Shown here piece after piece: positions 20,951 through 29,959 of a stretch of DNA of 31,100 nucleotides (position 1 is its first letter; every line of letters begins with the position of its first letter). The DNA is from HGM11368 sp051883395. Its GTDB lineage: Bacteria; Bacillota; Clostridia; Christensenellales; UBA3700. The position numbers were made by a program, and so were the translations under genes. The notes beneath the pieces are model-generated. The model made no database searches, was not told where the DNA came from, and saw only the letters and a program-made list of their open reading frames with translations. Location: NCBI GenBank assembly GCA_051883395.1, contig JBJETQ010000008.1, positions 1-31,100 of the forward strand. The letters run 5' to 3'.

Positions 20951-22852
20951 GTGGATAAAATCACTCATACGTCTATCAAAAAGAGACTGCTGGCAACTCT
21001 GTTGCTGGTGGTCTTTGTGTTTATCGGGCTTATCGCAAGATTGTTTTACGTGCAGATAATTCAAGGAACCGGGCTGAAAATCAAAGCGTTCAATCAATGG
21101 ACCAGAGATTTGCCGCTCAAAGCCGACAGGGGTGAGATAGTGGACTGCAACGGCGTGGTTCTGGCAGAGAGCGACACAGTCTATACGCTGTATGCACGCC
21201 CCAATGAACTGACGGATATTGAAAAATTGGCCACCTTACTGTCGCCTATATTAGAGATTGGCAAGGACAAATTGTATGAAAAGTTGTCAAAAAAGGGAGT
21301 GTCGGAAATTACGGTTGCCAAGCAGTTGAGCAGAAGTCAGATGATAAGTCTTATCAGTCTAGACGTCAACGGACTATATCTGACGGCGGACAGTACAAGA
21401 CGTTATCCGCTGGGAGATTTTCTTACTCAGGTGTTGGGCTTTACCAACGTGGACGGAGTGGGACAAAGCGGTGTTGAACAGTATTATGACCAATATCTCA
21501 AAGGAGTTGACGGGGCAACGTATACTCCTACCGATCTGATAGGCAAAAAACTTGCCGACGGAGTTACTTATTATCAGGACGGTATCAAAGGTATGTGTGT
21601 GCAACTGTCTATCGACAGCACTATGCAGCTGCTTGCCCAAAAGGCTACCGCCGAAGCGCAGTTGAAGTATAACAGCAAATCGGCAAGCTGTATAATCATG
21701 AGCGCAAAAACAGGTCAGGTCAAAGCCATTTCTTCTTCGCCGAGCTATGACCTTAACGATATCCCCAGAAACGATATGGAATTGTTGTTGCAAGGCTCAC
21801 GCAATACAATTATCGCAGACGTTTACGAGCCGGGTTCTACCTTCAAAATACTCACTTCTGCAATAGGTATCGAAGAAAACAAAATCAAAAATTCCTATTA
21901 TTGTTCGGGGTCTGCATTGGTCGACGGTCAACGCATCAAATGTTGGAGAAGCATAGGACACGGCTCGCAGAATTTTGAGCAAGGCATACAAAACTCGTGC
22001 AACTGCGTATTTATGGATATTGCTCTCTCTGTGGGAAGCAAGACTATGTACGAATATTTTGACGCTTTCGGACTGGGACAAAAGACGGGAATCGACGCCA
22101 GCGGAGAAGCAAAAGGTCTGTTGATTGAGCAGAGTAAGGTAAAAAACGTCGATCTTGCAAGAATAGGTTTTGGTCAGGCTATTGCCGTTACTCCTATTCA
22201 ACTAGCCACCGCAGTATGCTCTGTGGTCAACGGCGGATATTTGTACACTCCTACCATTGTTCAAAGTATTACCGACGGGGCAGGCAACGTAGCGTATAGG
22301 GCAAATCCGGTAGCAAAAAACCGCACTATAAGCGAACAGACGTCGCAGATACTCAAACAATATCTGCTTGGCGTAGTCAACGAAGGAAGCGGAAAAAACG
22401 CACGTGTGGCAGGTTATAGCATTGGCGGAAAGACAGGTACTGCCCAAAAGTATGAAAACGGCACTATTGCAAGGGGAAAATACATATCTTCCTTCATTGG
22501 GTTTGCCGACGTTGAAGACGATACTTACGTATGCCTTATGCTTGTGGACGAACCGCAGGGTTACGTATATTACGGCAGTATAGTTGCCGCACCGTACGTG
22601 GGAGAAATATTTGCAGGAATTTTTGCTTACAAGGGCATTGCTCCTGTCTACGACGAGCAGGAAGAAGCGTTGAACAAAGAGATAGTCATGCCCGACCTTA
22701 TGGATATGCCGCTCGCTAATGCAACCGCAACTCTGAAAAATCTGGGACTCGACTTTGAACTTAGCGGAGAATGTGGAAAGGTTGTGTATCAGGTGCCTTC
22801 TGCGGGCGCTAAGGTCAAGTTGAAGACGGTAGCATTTATCGCTTGCGAATAA
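20951..22852 (+). CDS. Class B penicillin-binding protein (FtsI/PBP2B/SpoVD type) with PASTA domain
   Basis: A septal peptidoglycan transpeptidase that works with an FtsW/SEDS polymerase. The 633-residue protein has one N-terminal membrane helix (about 13-35), a PBP dimerisation domain beginning RGEIVDCNG (60-68), and the transpeptidase domain with S296-TFK, S349-CN and K494-TG. A single C-terminal PASTA domain (about 571-633, VMPDLMDMPLANATATL) follows. The GTG at 20951 was chosen over an in-frame ATG at 20933 because GGAGG at 20940-20944 is spaced 6 nt from it. Position before murE fits ftsI; spoVD is the other possibility, and the motifs do not separate them. Confidence 0.94.
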   Translation: MDKITHTSIKKRLLATLLLVVFVFIGLIARLFYVQIIQGTGLKIKAFNQWTRDLPLKADRGEIVDCNGVVLAESDTVYTLYARPNELTDIEKLATLLSPILEIGKDKLYEKLSKKGVSEITVAKQLSRSQMISLISLDVNGLYLTADSTRRYPLGDFLTQVLGFTNVDGVGQSGVEQYYDQYLKGVDGATYTPTDLIGKKLADGVTYYQDGIKGMCVQLSIDSTMQLLAQKATAEAQLKYNSKSASCIIMSAKTGQVKAISSSPSYDLNDIPRNDMELLLQGSRNTIIADVYEPGSTFKILTSAIGIEENKIKNSYYCSGSALVDGQRIKCWRSIGHGSQNFEQGIQNSCNCVFMDIALSVGSKTMYEYFDAFGLGQKTGIDASGEAKGLLIEQSKVKNVDLARIGFGQAIAVTPIQLATAVCSVVNGGYLYTPTIVQSITDGAGNVAYRANPVAKNRTISEQTSQILKQYLLGVVNEGSGKNARVAGYSIGGKTGTAQKYENGTIARGKYISSFIGFADVEDDTYVCLMLVDEPQGYVYYGSIVAAPYVGEIFAGIFAYKGIAPVYDEQEEALNKEIVMPDLMDMPLANATATLKNLGLDFELSGECGKVVYQVPSAGAKVKLKTVAFIACE

Positions 22853-22893
22853 AATATAATAAAAACGTCTAATATGTCGAAGATTGCGAAGCT

Positions 22894-22922
22894 ATTGCGT
22901 GTGCGTAATATAAATATTATTA
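22894..22922 (+). promoter_or_regulatory. Possible promoter of murE
   Basis: TTGCGT (22894-22899), a 17-bp spacer and TATTAT (22917-22922). An overlapping option is TTGCGA (22883-22888), 16 bp, TAATAT (22905-22910). Both are moderate matches in the 97-nt gap after the PBP gene. Confidence 0.4.
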
Positions 22923-22949
22923 TAGCATTGACAGCGTAGGGGGGAAGGT

Positions 22950-24398
22950 ATGATTTTACAAAAACTATTGGAAAACGTCGACGTTGAGAGTATCGGCGGA
23001 AGTGCAGATATACAGATAGAAAACGTTGCGTTCGATACCAAAGATGTGATACAGGGAAGTTTGTTTGTGTGTCTTAAAGGCAAAAAGACCGACGGACATC
23101 TCTTTGTCGATATTGCGCTAGCCAATGGAGCTGTTGCGATTGTGTGCAGCGACGACGTATACGTCGGTACGGCTACCGTTGTCAAAGTCAGAGACTGCCG
23201 ACAGGCAATGTCGATAATAGCTTCAAATTTTTACGGCAACCCTAGCCGCAATCTCAGAATTATCGGAGTAATAGGTACCAACGGCAAGTCAACGACGGCA
23301 TACGTTATACACAAAATGCTGTGCGACGGCGGTATAAATTGCGGACTTATCGGCACTATGTACGTAGAGTATAACAACGTGAGATTGCAAGCAGATATGA
23401 CAACCCCCGATCCGACGGAACTACATTCTCTATTCAGAAAAATGCTGGACGTAGGTTGCGAATACGTCGTAATGGAAATATCGGCGCACGCAATTGCTCT
23501 GGAAAAACTGTACGGAGTTGAAGTAAATACCGCCGTATTTACCAATTTGTCGCAAGACCATCTCGATTACTTTGAGTGTCTTCAAAATTACAAAGATTGC
23601 AAGAAGTCGTTTTTTGACAAAAAACACATACAATGCGCTTTGGTAAACGTAGACGACGACTGTGGCAGAGAGATAATATCACAATGCAACGTGCCTGTTC
23701 TCACATACGGGCTGGATAACCCAGCCGATTGTTTTGCCATAGATTATTCGACGCAAGGCGACTGTTGCAGTTACGTCGTCAATATGATGGACGAAATTTT
23801 GCCTATAACTACGCACCTGTACGGAAAGTTCAACGTTTACAACGCTCTGAGTGCGGCTTTGGCGGCAAAAATGGCAGGCATAGACAATCAATCAATCGTC
23901 AGAACTTTGGCTACGATAACGCCGCCTGCCGGCAGATTCAACGTCTTTCACAGCCAGAAAAGGACGTATATTATCGATTTTGCTCATACGCCCGACGGCT
24001 TGTACAACATACTCAAAGAGAGCAGAAAACTCACCGACAACAGACTTATAGTCGTTTTTGGTTGCGGTGGAGACAGAGACGTATCCAAAAGACCGCTTAT
24101 GGGCAAAATAGCAGGTGAAATGGCGGATATAGTAATCGTAACGTCCGACAATCCACGCACCGAAAGCCGTAAAAGTATAGCGCAGGACATTATATCCGGG
24201 ATATGTGGCAAGGCTAAACTATTTGTTGAACTGGACAGGGGAAAAGCTATCGAACTGGCAAAAGACGTGTCGCTAAGCGGCGACGTAATTCTGATTGCAG
24301 GCAAAGGTAGCGAAAACTATATAGACGAAAATAACGTAAAAAAGCCATACAGCGATATGGCGCAACTGATAAGGATAAACGCAATTGCAATTGACTGA
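22950..24398 (+). CDS. murE: UDP-MurNAc-L-Ala-D-Glu:meso-diaminopimelate ligase MurE
   Basis: MurE adds the third stem-peptide residue in cytoplasmic peptidoglycan precursor synthesis. The 482-residue protein has the uridine-binding N-terminal domain, the ATP loop GTNGKST at 109-115 (Ser where many have Thr), TTPDPTELH, and HLDYF. The carbamylated-lysine region is YKDCKKSFF. The C-terminal DNPR motif (400-403), which reads the side chain, is the form selecting meso-diaminopimelate rather than lysine. GGGGGAAGG precedes the ATG. The stop lies 14 nt inside mraY, so the two are translationally linked. murF, usually next, is absent here. Confidence 0.96.
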   Translation: MILQKLLENVDVESIGGSADIQIENVAFDTKDVIQGSLFVCLKGKKTDGHLFVDIALANGAVAIVCSDDVYVGTATVVKVRDCRQAMSIIASNFYGNPSRNLRIIGVIGTNGKSTTAYVIHKMLCDGGINCGLIGTMYVEYNNVRLQADMTTPDPTELHSLFRKMLDVGCEYVVMEISAHAIALEKLYGVEVNTAVFTNLSQDHLDYFECLQNYKDCKKSFFDKKHIQCALVNVDDDCGREIISQCNVPVLTYGLDNPADCFAIDYSTQGDCCSYVVNMMDEILPITTHLYGKFNVYNALSAALAAKMAGIDNQSIVRTLATITPPAGRFNVFHSQKRTYIIDFAHTPDGLYNILKESRKLTDNRLIVVFGCGGDRDVSKRPLMGKIAGEMADIVIVTSDNPRTESRKSIAQDIISGICGKAKLFVELDRGKAIELAKDVSLSGDVILIAGKGSENYIDENNVKKPYSDMAQLIRINAIAID

Positions 24399-25404
24399 CT
24401 ATTCAAAAATTATCATTGTTTTGCTGACGGCGTGGGCGGTAGCAATGCTGCTCAATCCGTTGGTGCTGACTTTGATGAGAAGACTCAAAGCCCGACAGTC
24501 CATACTCAAATACGTGGACAAGCACGTCGGCAAAGCCGGAACGCCGACCATGGGCGGAATTATATTTCTGCTGGCCATGGCAATTACTTATTTTGCCTTT
24601 GGCTATAATATGCATGGAGCAGGAAGTGTGGCGGCAGCAGCTACGCTGGGCTACGGACTCGTAGGTTTTCTCGACGATTTCATCAAAGTATGGAACAAGG
24701 ACAACAAGGGACTCAAAGCGTATCAGAAAGTGATAGGTCAGTTGGGCGTGGCGATTATCGTCAGCGTATATTGCTATCGCAGTACAGATATCGGGAGCGT
24801 AATTCAATTGCCTTTTTCCGACAAAATCATCGATTTGGGAATATGGTATATTCCGTTTGCCGTATTTGTGTTTGTCGCTATGACCAACGGCGTAAATCTG
24901 ACCGACGGACTTGACGGTCTGGCGGCAAAAACTTCGCTGTCCGTTTACGTGTTCTGGCTTGTTGCCTGCGTCGTTCTCACTACGAGCTTTGCAACTTCGG
25001 GGCAGAGTCAGGAAGCGAGAATGTATTTGTCGATTTGTTATTATCTTGCGGCTATGTCGGGCGGTTTGTTGGGCTTTTTGTGGCTCAACACTTGTCCTGC
25101 AAAAATCTTTATGGGGGATACGGGTTCGCTGGCTCTCGGCGGCGGACTTGCGTGTGCGGCATTGTTTAGCAAAAACCCTTTGATTTTGTTGCTTGTGGGC
25201 ATAATGTTCGTCGTATCGTGCATATCTGTAATAGTGCAGGTAATAGTTTTCAAAATCAAAGGAAAAAGAGTGTTTCTGATGGCACCTTTCCATCATCATC
25301 TCGAATACAAAGGAATAAAAGAAAGCAAAATTGTTGCTTATTATACGTTGATTACAATCATCGCCTGTGTGATAGCGGCGATAAGTTATATGGAGATTTT
25401 ATGA
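24385..25404 (+). CDS. mraY: Phospho-MurNAc-pentapeptide transferase MraY
   Basis: MraY makes lipid I by moving phospho-MurNAc-pentapeptide onto undecaprenyl phosphate at the inner face of the membrane. The 339-residue protein has about ten membrane helices and all signature blocks: GTPTMGG near 53-59, GFLDDFIKV, NLTDGLDGLA with its Asp residues, FMGDTGSL and PFHHHLEYKG. The best start is TTG at 24385, about 9 nt after AAGGAT (24371-24376) and overlapping murE by 14 nt; a second TTG at 24391 is possible. The 3' end overlaps murD in an ATGA junction. Confidence 0.96.
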   Translation: MQLTDYSKIIIVLLTAWAVAMLLNPLVLTLMRRLKARQSILKYVDKHVGKAGTPTMGGIIFLLAMAITYFAFGYNMHGAGSVAAAATLGYGLVGFLDDFIKVWNKDNKGLKAYQKVIGQLGVAIIVSVYCYRSTDIGSVIQLPFSDKIIDLGIWYIPFAVFVFVAMTNGVNLTDGLDGLAAKTSLSVYVFWLVACVVLTTSFATSGQSQEARMYLSICYYLAAMSGGLLGFLWLNTCPAKIFMGDTGSLALGGGLACAALFSKNPLILLLVGIMFVVSCISVIVQVIVFKIKGKRVFLMAPFHHHLEYKGIKESKIVAYYTLITIIACVIAAISYMEIL

Positions 25405-26726
25405 AAAAAGCATTGATATTGGGCTATGGCACAAGCGGTAAAGGAAGCGCCAGACTTCTGATAAACCTTGGATATGAGGTTTATTTTTTTGACGAAGGAG
25501 TATCGTCAACGGGTAAATTTGTCAATCTTGCAGGCAGAGATACGTGGGATATTGTACAGGACAAAGATTTGATTGTCGTTTCTCCCGGTATAAGTTATAG
25601 TCATACTATCGTCGAATACGCTGAAAAGTGCGGCATTGAGATTGTGGGAGAGATAGAACTGGGATACAGATATTGCAAAGGCAACGTGATAGCTATAACC
25701 GGCACCAACGGCAAAACAACAACGACGCTTCTTATCAACCACGTATTGTCTTACGCAGGATTTGACAGCAAGGCGCTTGGCAACGTGGGAGAGAGTTTTG
25801 CAGGCGAAATGTCTGACGGCGACGGCGAAGAAAAGATATACGTGCTGGAAGTGTCGAGTTATCAGCTCGAAAGCGTTAAAACTTTCAAACCGCATTTTGC
25901 GCTATGTCTCAACGTTACTCCCGACCATCTGCAACGCCACAAGTCTATGGCGGTTTATGCGGCTATGAAACAACGGTTATTCTGCAAGCAGACTTCTTCC
26001 GACTATTCTATACTCAACTATGACTGCGACATTACACGCAATTTTGCCGACGGTGTAAAGGGGCAATTGTATTATTATTCGTTGCGCCACAGAGTTAAGG
26101 GAACTTACGTGGCTGACGGAAAGATATATTTTTGCGACAAAGAAAGACAGGAGATTTGCAGCGTACAGGATACAGGTATAAATTGCGATTACAATCTCTC
26201 TAATGCTTTGGCAGCGATTACCGTAGCCAAACTTATGGGTATAGACAACAAAATTCTGCTGGAAGCAATCAGATGTTTTGAAATGCCCAGATACAGATGT
26301 CAGTACATAGGTAACGTAGGAAAGGTAAAATTTTACAATGATTCCAAGGCTACCAATTTTGACAGCACAATCAACGCATGCAAAGCCGTAAAGGGCAGCA
26401 TTGCACTCATTGTGGGCGGATACGACAAAGGTATCAGCTATCAGACTTTTTTTGACGCTCTGCCTTCAAACGTGGGCTTTATTGTTGCTTGCGGCGACAA
26501 TGCAGACAGAATAATGGAATTTTTACCCCTTGTTCATTCATATCATTTTGTTAGGTGCAACCAACTAAAAAGAGCCGCCAGCCTTGCGTTGGAATCGGGT
26601 ATGGACAACGTGTTGTTTTCACCTACCACGTCAAGTTTTGACAGATATAGCGGATATGAAGAAAGGGGTGAACACTTTGACTCGATATATAGGGAATTAC
26701 TCGCTGAAAAAAACAAAAAAGGTTGA
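25401..26726 (+). CDS. murD: UDP-MurNAc-L-alanine:D-glutamate ligase MurD
   Basis: MurD adds D-Glu to UDP-MurNAc-L-Ala. The 441-residue protein starts with a Rossmann-like uridine domain (KKALILGYGTSGKGSARLL). It carries the ATP loop GTNGKTT at 101-107, EVSSYQLE, NVTPDHLQRH, and the C-terminal FYNDSKATNFDST block. The ATG at 25401 overlaps the mraY stop and has GGAG at 25392-25395. A frame extending back to 25218 only reads through mraY sequence. Its 3' end overlaps the ftsW start by about 50 nt. Confidence 0.96.
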   Translation: MKKALILGYGTSGKGSARLLINLGYEVYFFDEGVSSTGKFVNLAGRDTWDIVQDKDLIVVSPGISYSHTIVEYAEKCGIEIVGEIELGYRYCKGNVIAITGTNGKTTTTLLINHVLSYAGFDSKALGNVGESFAGEMSDGDGEEKIYVLEVSSYQLESVKTFKPHFALCLNVTPDHLQRHKSMAVYAAMKQRLFCKQTSSDYSILNYDCDITRNFADGVKGQLYYYSLRHRVKGTYVADGKIYFCDKERQEICSVQDTGINCDYNLSNALAAITVAKLMGIDNKILLEAIRCFEMPRYRCQYIGNVGKVKFYNDSKATNFDSTINACKAVKGSIALIVGGYDKGISYQTFFDALPSNVGFIVACGDNADRIMEFLPLVHSYHFVRCNQLKRAASLALESGMDNVLFSPTTSSFDRYSGYEERGEHFDSIYRELLAEKNKKG

Positions 26727-27816
26727 GATTGTCCTGATTGTATGCACGTCGTTTCTTGCTTTGTTCGGTTTGCTCATGCAATACAGCGCAGGCAGTTACG
26801 TAGCGTTGAGAGATACGGGAGACGCATTTTATTTTGTAAAAAAACAGGCGCTGGCTTTGGTGCTTGCGGTTGTGGGAATGATTGCTGCGAGCAAACTCAA
26901 ACTAAAAATTCTCGACAAATTCAGTTGGCTGTGGCTGGCGCTGAGTTGCGTTTTGTTGGCGCTGGTATTTATTCCCGGACTAGGAGTGGAAAAGTACGGC
27001 GCTACCCGTTGGATAAATCTCGGCTTTACTACCTTTCAACCGTCGGAGATTGCCAAGTTTGCCGTGGCAATATTTATCGCTTCGAGAGTGTCTAAAAAGA
27101 GTGCGGTGAGTTTTCGTTCTATGCTTGTCAGCCTTCTTGCAATGGGAGTCGTGTGTGTGTTGATTATGCTGGAACCCAACATGTCGATAACTATGTGCGT
27201 GGGATTATCCTGTCTTATCATTCTCTTTGCAGGCGGCGCTAAAATGAAACATTTTGCCATATTGGCAATACCTTTGGTTGCGGCTGTCGTCGTATTGATT
27301 CTCATAGAACCTTATCGTCTCAAAAGACTTATGGCGTTTGTCGACCCGTGGGCTTCGCCTTTGGGAGAAGGCTACCAGCTCATTCAGTCCTATTATGCGC
27401 TCGGCAACGGCGGTTTGTTCGGAGTTGGCATGTTTAACAGCAGACAAAAATATTTGTTTTTGCCTTTTGCAGAAAGCGATTTTATATTTGCCATTATTTG
27501 CGAAGAATTGGGTTGGGCAGGCGGTGTGGCAATCATTGGCGTATATTGCGCTGTCATCGTGTGCGGCATAAGAATTGCTATCAACGCCAATACCAGATTC
27601 AATACATATCTTTGTCTAGCAATTACCGTAATTATTGCTGTGCAGACTCTGCTCAATATCGCCGTAGTAACAGGCTCTATTCCACCTACGGGTCTGCCGT
27701 TGCCGTTTGTAAGTTACGGCGGAAGTTCTTTGGTAGTGTTTATGAGTGCGGTAGGACTTATGCTCAACGTATCACGTCAATCACAAGAGAGCATTTTTTC
27801 TCATAAGATGTACTAA
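26677..27816 (+). CDS. ftsW: SEDS peptidoglycan polymerase FtsW (FtsW/RodA/SpoVE)
   Basis: A polytopic glycosyltransferase that polymerises lipid II at the septum with a class B PBP. The product, about 379 residues, has roughly ten membrane helices and family blocks TRWINLG, FQPSEIAKFAVAIF, AFVDPW (with the likely catalytic Asp region), GEGYQLIQSYYALGNGG and LPFVSYGGSSLV. Start choice: TTG at 26677, 8 nt after AAAGGGG (26662-26668); GTG at 26668 or ATG at 26656 are alternatives in frame. It overlaps the murD end by 50 nt. Position in the cluster favours FtsW; SpoVE cannot be excluded. Confidence 0.92.
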   Translation: MTRYIGNYSLKKTKKVEIVLIVCTSFLALFGLLMQYSAGSYVALRDTGDAFYFVKKQALALVLAVVGMIAASKLKLKILDKFSWLWLALSCVLLALVFIPGLGVEKYGATRWINLGFTTFQPSEIAKFAVAIFIASRVSKKSAVSFRSMLVSLLAMGVVCVLIMLEPNMSITMCVGLSCLIILFAGGAKMKHFAILAIPLVAAVVVLILIEPYRLKRLMAFVDPWASPLGEGYQLIQSYYALGNGGLFGVGMFNSRQKYLFLPFAESDFIFAIICEELGWAGGVAIIGVYCAVIVCGIRIAINANTRFNTYLCLAITVIIAVQTLLNIAVVTGSIPPTGLPLPFVSYGGSSLVVFMSAVGLMLNVSRQSQESIFSHKMY

Positions 27817-27830
27817 GTTTTAGAGGTGAT

Positions 27831-29081
27831 ATGGCTCGGTATGTGATAAACGGCGGCAACAGGCTATATGGAGATATTACTGTCAAAGGCGCAAAAAATA
27901 GTGCGCTGGCGCTTTTATCCGCCAGTATTCTGACGGAAGAAAGGGTGGTGCTAAGAGATTGTCCTGATATAAGCGACGTAAGAAATATGTTGTCGATACT
28001 TGACACGATAGGCTGTAAGTGCAGTTTTGAAAACGGTGTGGCAGTCGTCGACAGCAGCGCTCTCGATTGCGCCGAAATAGAAAATAAAATAGCAAAAAAA
28101 ATTCGCTCGTCGGTATTTTTGTTGGGGGCAATGCTGAGCCGATGCAAAAAGGCAAAAATTGCCTATCCCGGCGGTTGTAATATAGGTGAAAGACCAATAG
28201 ACATACATATCAACGGTCTCAGACAGCTTGGCGTGGAAATCAGCGAAATGCAGGACGCTCTTGTTTGCGACGCTACAAATGCCACGTGCGCTCGTATAAA
28301 ACTAAAAATTCCCAGCGTCGGAGCGACTGAAAACCTGATAATGGCAAGCGTATTGCTCAACGGCACTACGATAATTGAAAATTGTGCCAGAGAACCCGAA
28401 GTTGCCGACCTGCAAAATATGTTGGTCGCTATGGGAGCAAAGGTGAGCGGTGTAGAACAAGGCAGGGTTATTGTAGAAGGCGTAAAAAGGTTGCATGGGG
28501 TAGATTATACCGTAGTTTCCGACAGAATCGTCGCAGGTACGTATATGATAGCCGCCGCTATGACAAAGGGCAAAGTTACTTTACATAACACAAATTATCT
28601 TCATCTTGCTTCGCTCATATCAAAACTTTCCCAATATACTTGCAATATCGAGTGCAAAGATGATAAAATAACCATAACGGGTAAAGAAAGGTTTGTCATT
28701 CCGCCCGTAACTCAGACGGGTTATTATCCCGATTTTCCTACCGACCTTCAATCGCAGTTTCTTGCCATGATGTCGGTTGGCAAGGGAGAAGGCGTGTTGG
28801 TGGAAAACTTGTTTGAAGACAGGTTCGGTGCCGCCGCCCAGCTCAGACTGATGGGCGCAGACATATCTGTCGACGGAAAAATTGCAAGAGTCAAGGGAGT
28901 AGAACGGTTAGAAGGCTGCCACGTAAAAGCAGGCGATTTGAGAGGGGGCGCTGCGTTGGTACTTGCCGGACTTGTTGCCGACGGTACAACCGTCGTTGAA
29001 GATATTTTTCATATCGACAGGGGTTACGAGAATATGGCGGACGTGCTGAGTAAGCTCGGAGCTGATATCAGGAGAATTTGA
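27831..29081 (+). CDS. murA: UDP-GlcNAc 1-carboxyvinyltransferase MurA
   Basis: MurA transfers enolpyruvate from PEP to UDP-GlcNAc, the first committed step of peptidoglycan synthesis. The 416-residue protein has the KN pair (K22, N23 in GAKNSA) and the active-site cysteine C116 in PGGCNIGERPIDIH; a Cys here is the fosfomycin-sensitive form. The repeated alpha/beta units are complete, and the conserved FPTDLQSQF and DRGYE segments are present. AGAGGTGAT precedes the ATG, 14 nt after ftsW. Between ftsW and ftsQ many clusters carry murG, murC or murB; here murA is the only gene. Confidence 0.97.
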   Translation: MARYVINGGNRLYGDITVKGAKNSALALLSASILTEERVVLRDCPDISDVRNMLSILDTIGCKCSFENGVAVVDSSALDCAEIENKIAKKIRSSVFLLGAMLSRCKKAKIAYPGGCNIGERPIDIHINGLRQLGVEISEMQDALVCDATNATCARIKLKIPSVGATENLIMASVLLNGTTIIENCAREPEVADLQNMLVAMGAKVSGVEQGRVIVEGVKRLHGVDYTVVSDRIVAGTYMIAAAMTKGKVTLHNTNYLHLASLISKLSQYTCNIECKDDKITITGKERFVIPPVTQTGYYPDFPTDLQSQFLAMMSVGKGEGVLVENLFEDRFGAAAQLRLMGADISVDGKIARVKGVERLEGCHVKAGDLRGGAALVLAGLVADGTTVVEDIFHIDRGYENMADVLSKLGADIRRI

Positions 29082-29091
29082 AGGAAAAACT

Positions 29092-29820
29092 ATGAACAAA
29101 AGATTGATTATTACGTTTGTTTCTCTTGCGGCAGTTGTATTGCTGGTGGTTTTGTCGTGCGTCATTTTTATCGTGGGCGACGTACAGGTAGAAACTACGG
29201 CTGGATTGACGTTGACCGACGAACAAAAGGCGGCTATTGTCAGCGACAGCAAGATAGCAAAATTTTCTTCTATTTTTTCTATAAGCGAAGAAAAGGCTGC
29301 TGCCAATATCGAAAGCAAACATCCAGCGCTCAAAGTTGTCGTTATCGAGCGCAAAGCGCCTAACAAGGTCGTTATCAATATGACGTCTCGTACGGGCATA
29401 ATTGCCGTAGCGACGGAAGGCGGATACGCTGTGCTTGACAGAGATCTCAAATGTGTTGAGATTGCTTCGGATATAGATGGGAAATTTTATTCTCTGACCG
29501 AAGGTATTGACGTTGTGGGCGTGCAACCCGGCGACTTTGTAGATAATGACAAAATAGTCGCAATGATAAGGGGTGCGGAAGAAGTTTCGTTTGTAGGAGC
29601 AAGATTTGCGGCGTTTTTTGTAAAAGTCAGCGTGTCGGGTAGTTACGTAGAACTGACTACCAATACGGGAGTAATTTTCCGACTCAACGCCAGCGACAAT
29701 ATCGGCACTCTCGTCAAACAATGCTATAATTACTATCTCAATTTTACCGACAATAGTCAAAAACAGGCAGGATATATCTATCTTTCTCAGGAAGGGTTTG
29801 TTCATTCTTACGCAATATAG
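29092..29820 (+). CDS. Divergent FtsQ/DivIB-like division protein
   Basis: The 242-residue protein has a short cytoplasmic tail, one membrane helix (about 5-29) and an extracytoplasmic part. Residues about 50-105 (SKIAKFSSIFSISEEKAAANIESKHP, then LKVVVIERKAPNKVVINM) fit the POTRA domain of FtsQ/DivIB, with the downstream beta domain (GGYAVLDRDLKCVEIAS) as expected. FtsQ/DivIB bridges FtsL and FtsB/DivIC to the septal synthase. Sequence similarity is weak, so position between murA and ftsA carries much of the call. It starts 10 nt after murA with AAGGAA upstream, and a terminator follows the stop. Confidence 0.78.
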   Translation: MNKRLIITFVSLAAVVLLVVLSCVIFIVGDVQVETTAGLTLTDEQKAAIVSDSKIAKFSSIFSISEEKAAANIESKHPALKVVVIERKAPNKVVINMTSRTGIIAVATEGGYAVLDRDLKCVEIASDIDGKFYSLTEGIDVVGVQPGDFVDNDKIVAMIRGAEEVSFVGARFAAFFVKVSVSGSYVELTTNTGVIFRLNASDNIGTLVKQCYNYYLNFTDNSQKQAGYIYLSQEGFVHSYAI

Positions 29821-29852
29821 CCTACGCAAATATTGATAGCTTATGCTCAAAG

Positions 29853-29882
29853 AAAAATATGGCGCTATGCCGTATTTTTTTT
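29853..29882 (+). terminator. Intrinsic terminator after ftsQ
   Basis: An 11-bp stem with one wobble pair (29853-29863 with 29869-29879), a 5-nt loop and a T run to 29882. It ends the wall-synthesis part of the cluster before ftsA. Confidence 0.85.
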
Positions 29883-29924
29883 GATTGCGCAGAGTGTAGT
29901 TACTATAATTTTTATTATAATATG

Positions 29925-29953
29925 TTGACTTAAAAGGTGAGATATTATATAAT
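29925..29953 (+). promoter_or_regulatory. Strong SigA promoter of ftsA, leaderless layout
   Basis: TTGACT (29925-29930), a 17-bp spacer and a perfect TATAAT (29948-29953). The ftsA ATG begins six bases after the -10, at the predicted transcription start. Confidence 0.85.
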
Positions 29954-29959
29954 ACCCGT

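Noticed and set aside
25218..25400. Upstream extension of murD
   Set aside because: It only reads mraY sequence in another frame; the Rossmann-like start of MurD and a GGAG site fit the ATG at 25401.
26584..26676. Upstream extension of ftsW
   Set aside because: It lies within murD and adds no FtsW-like sequence; AAAGGGG at 26662 supports a start at 26677 or close to it.
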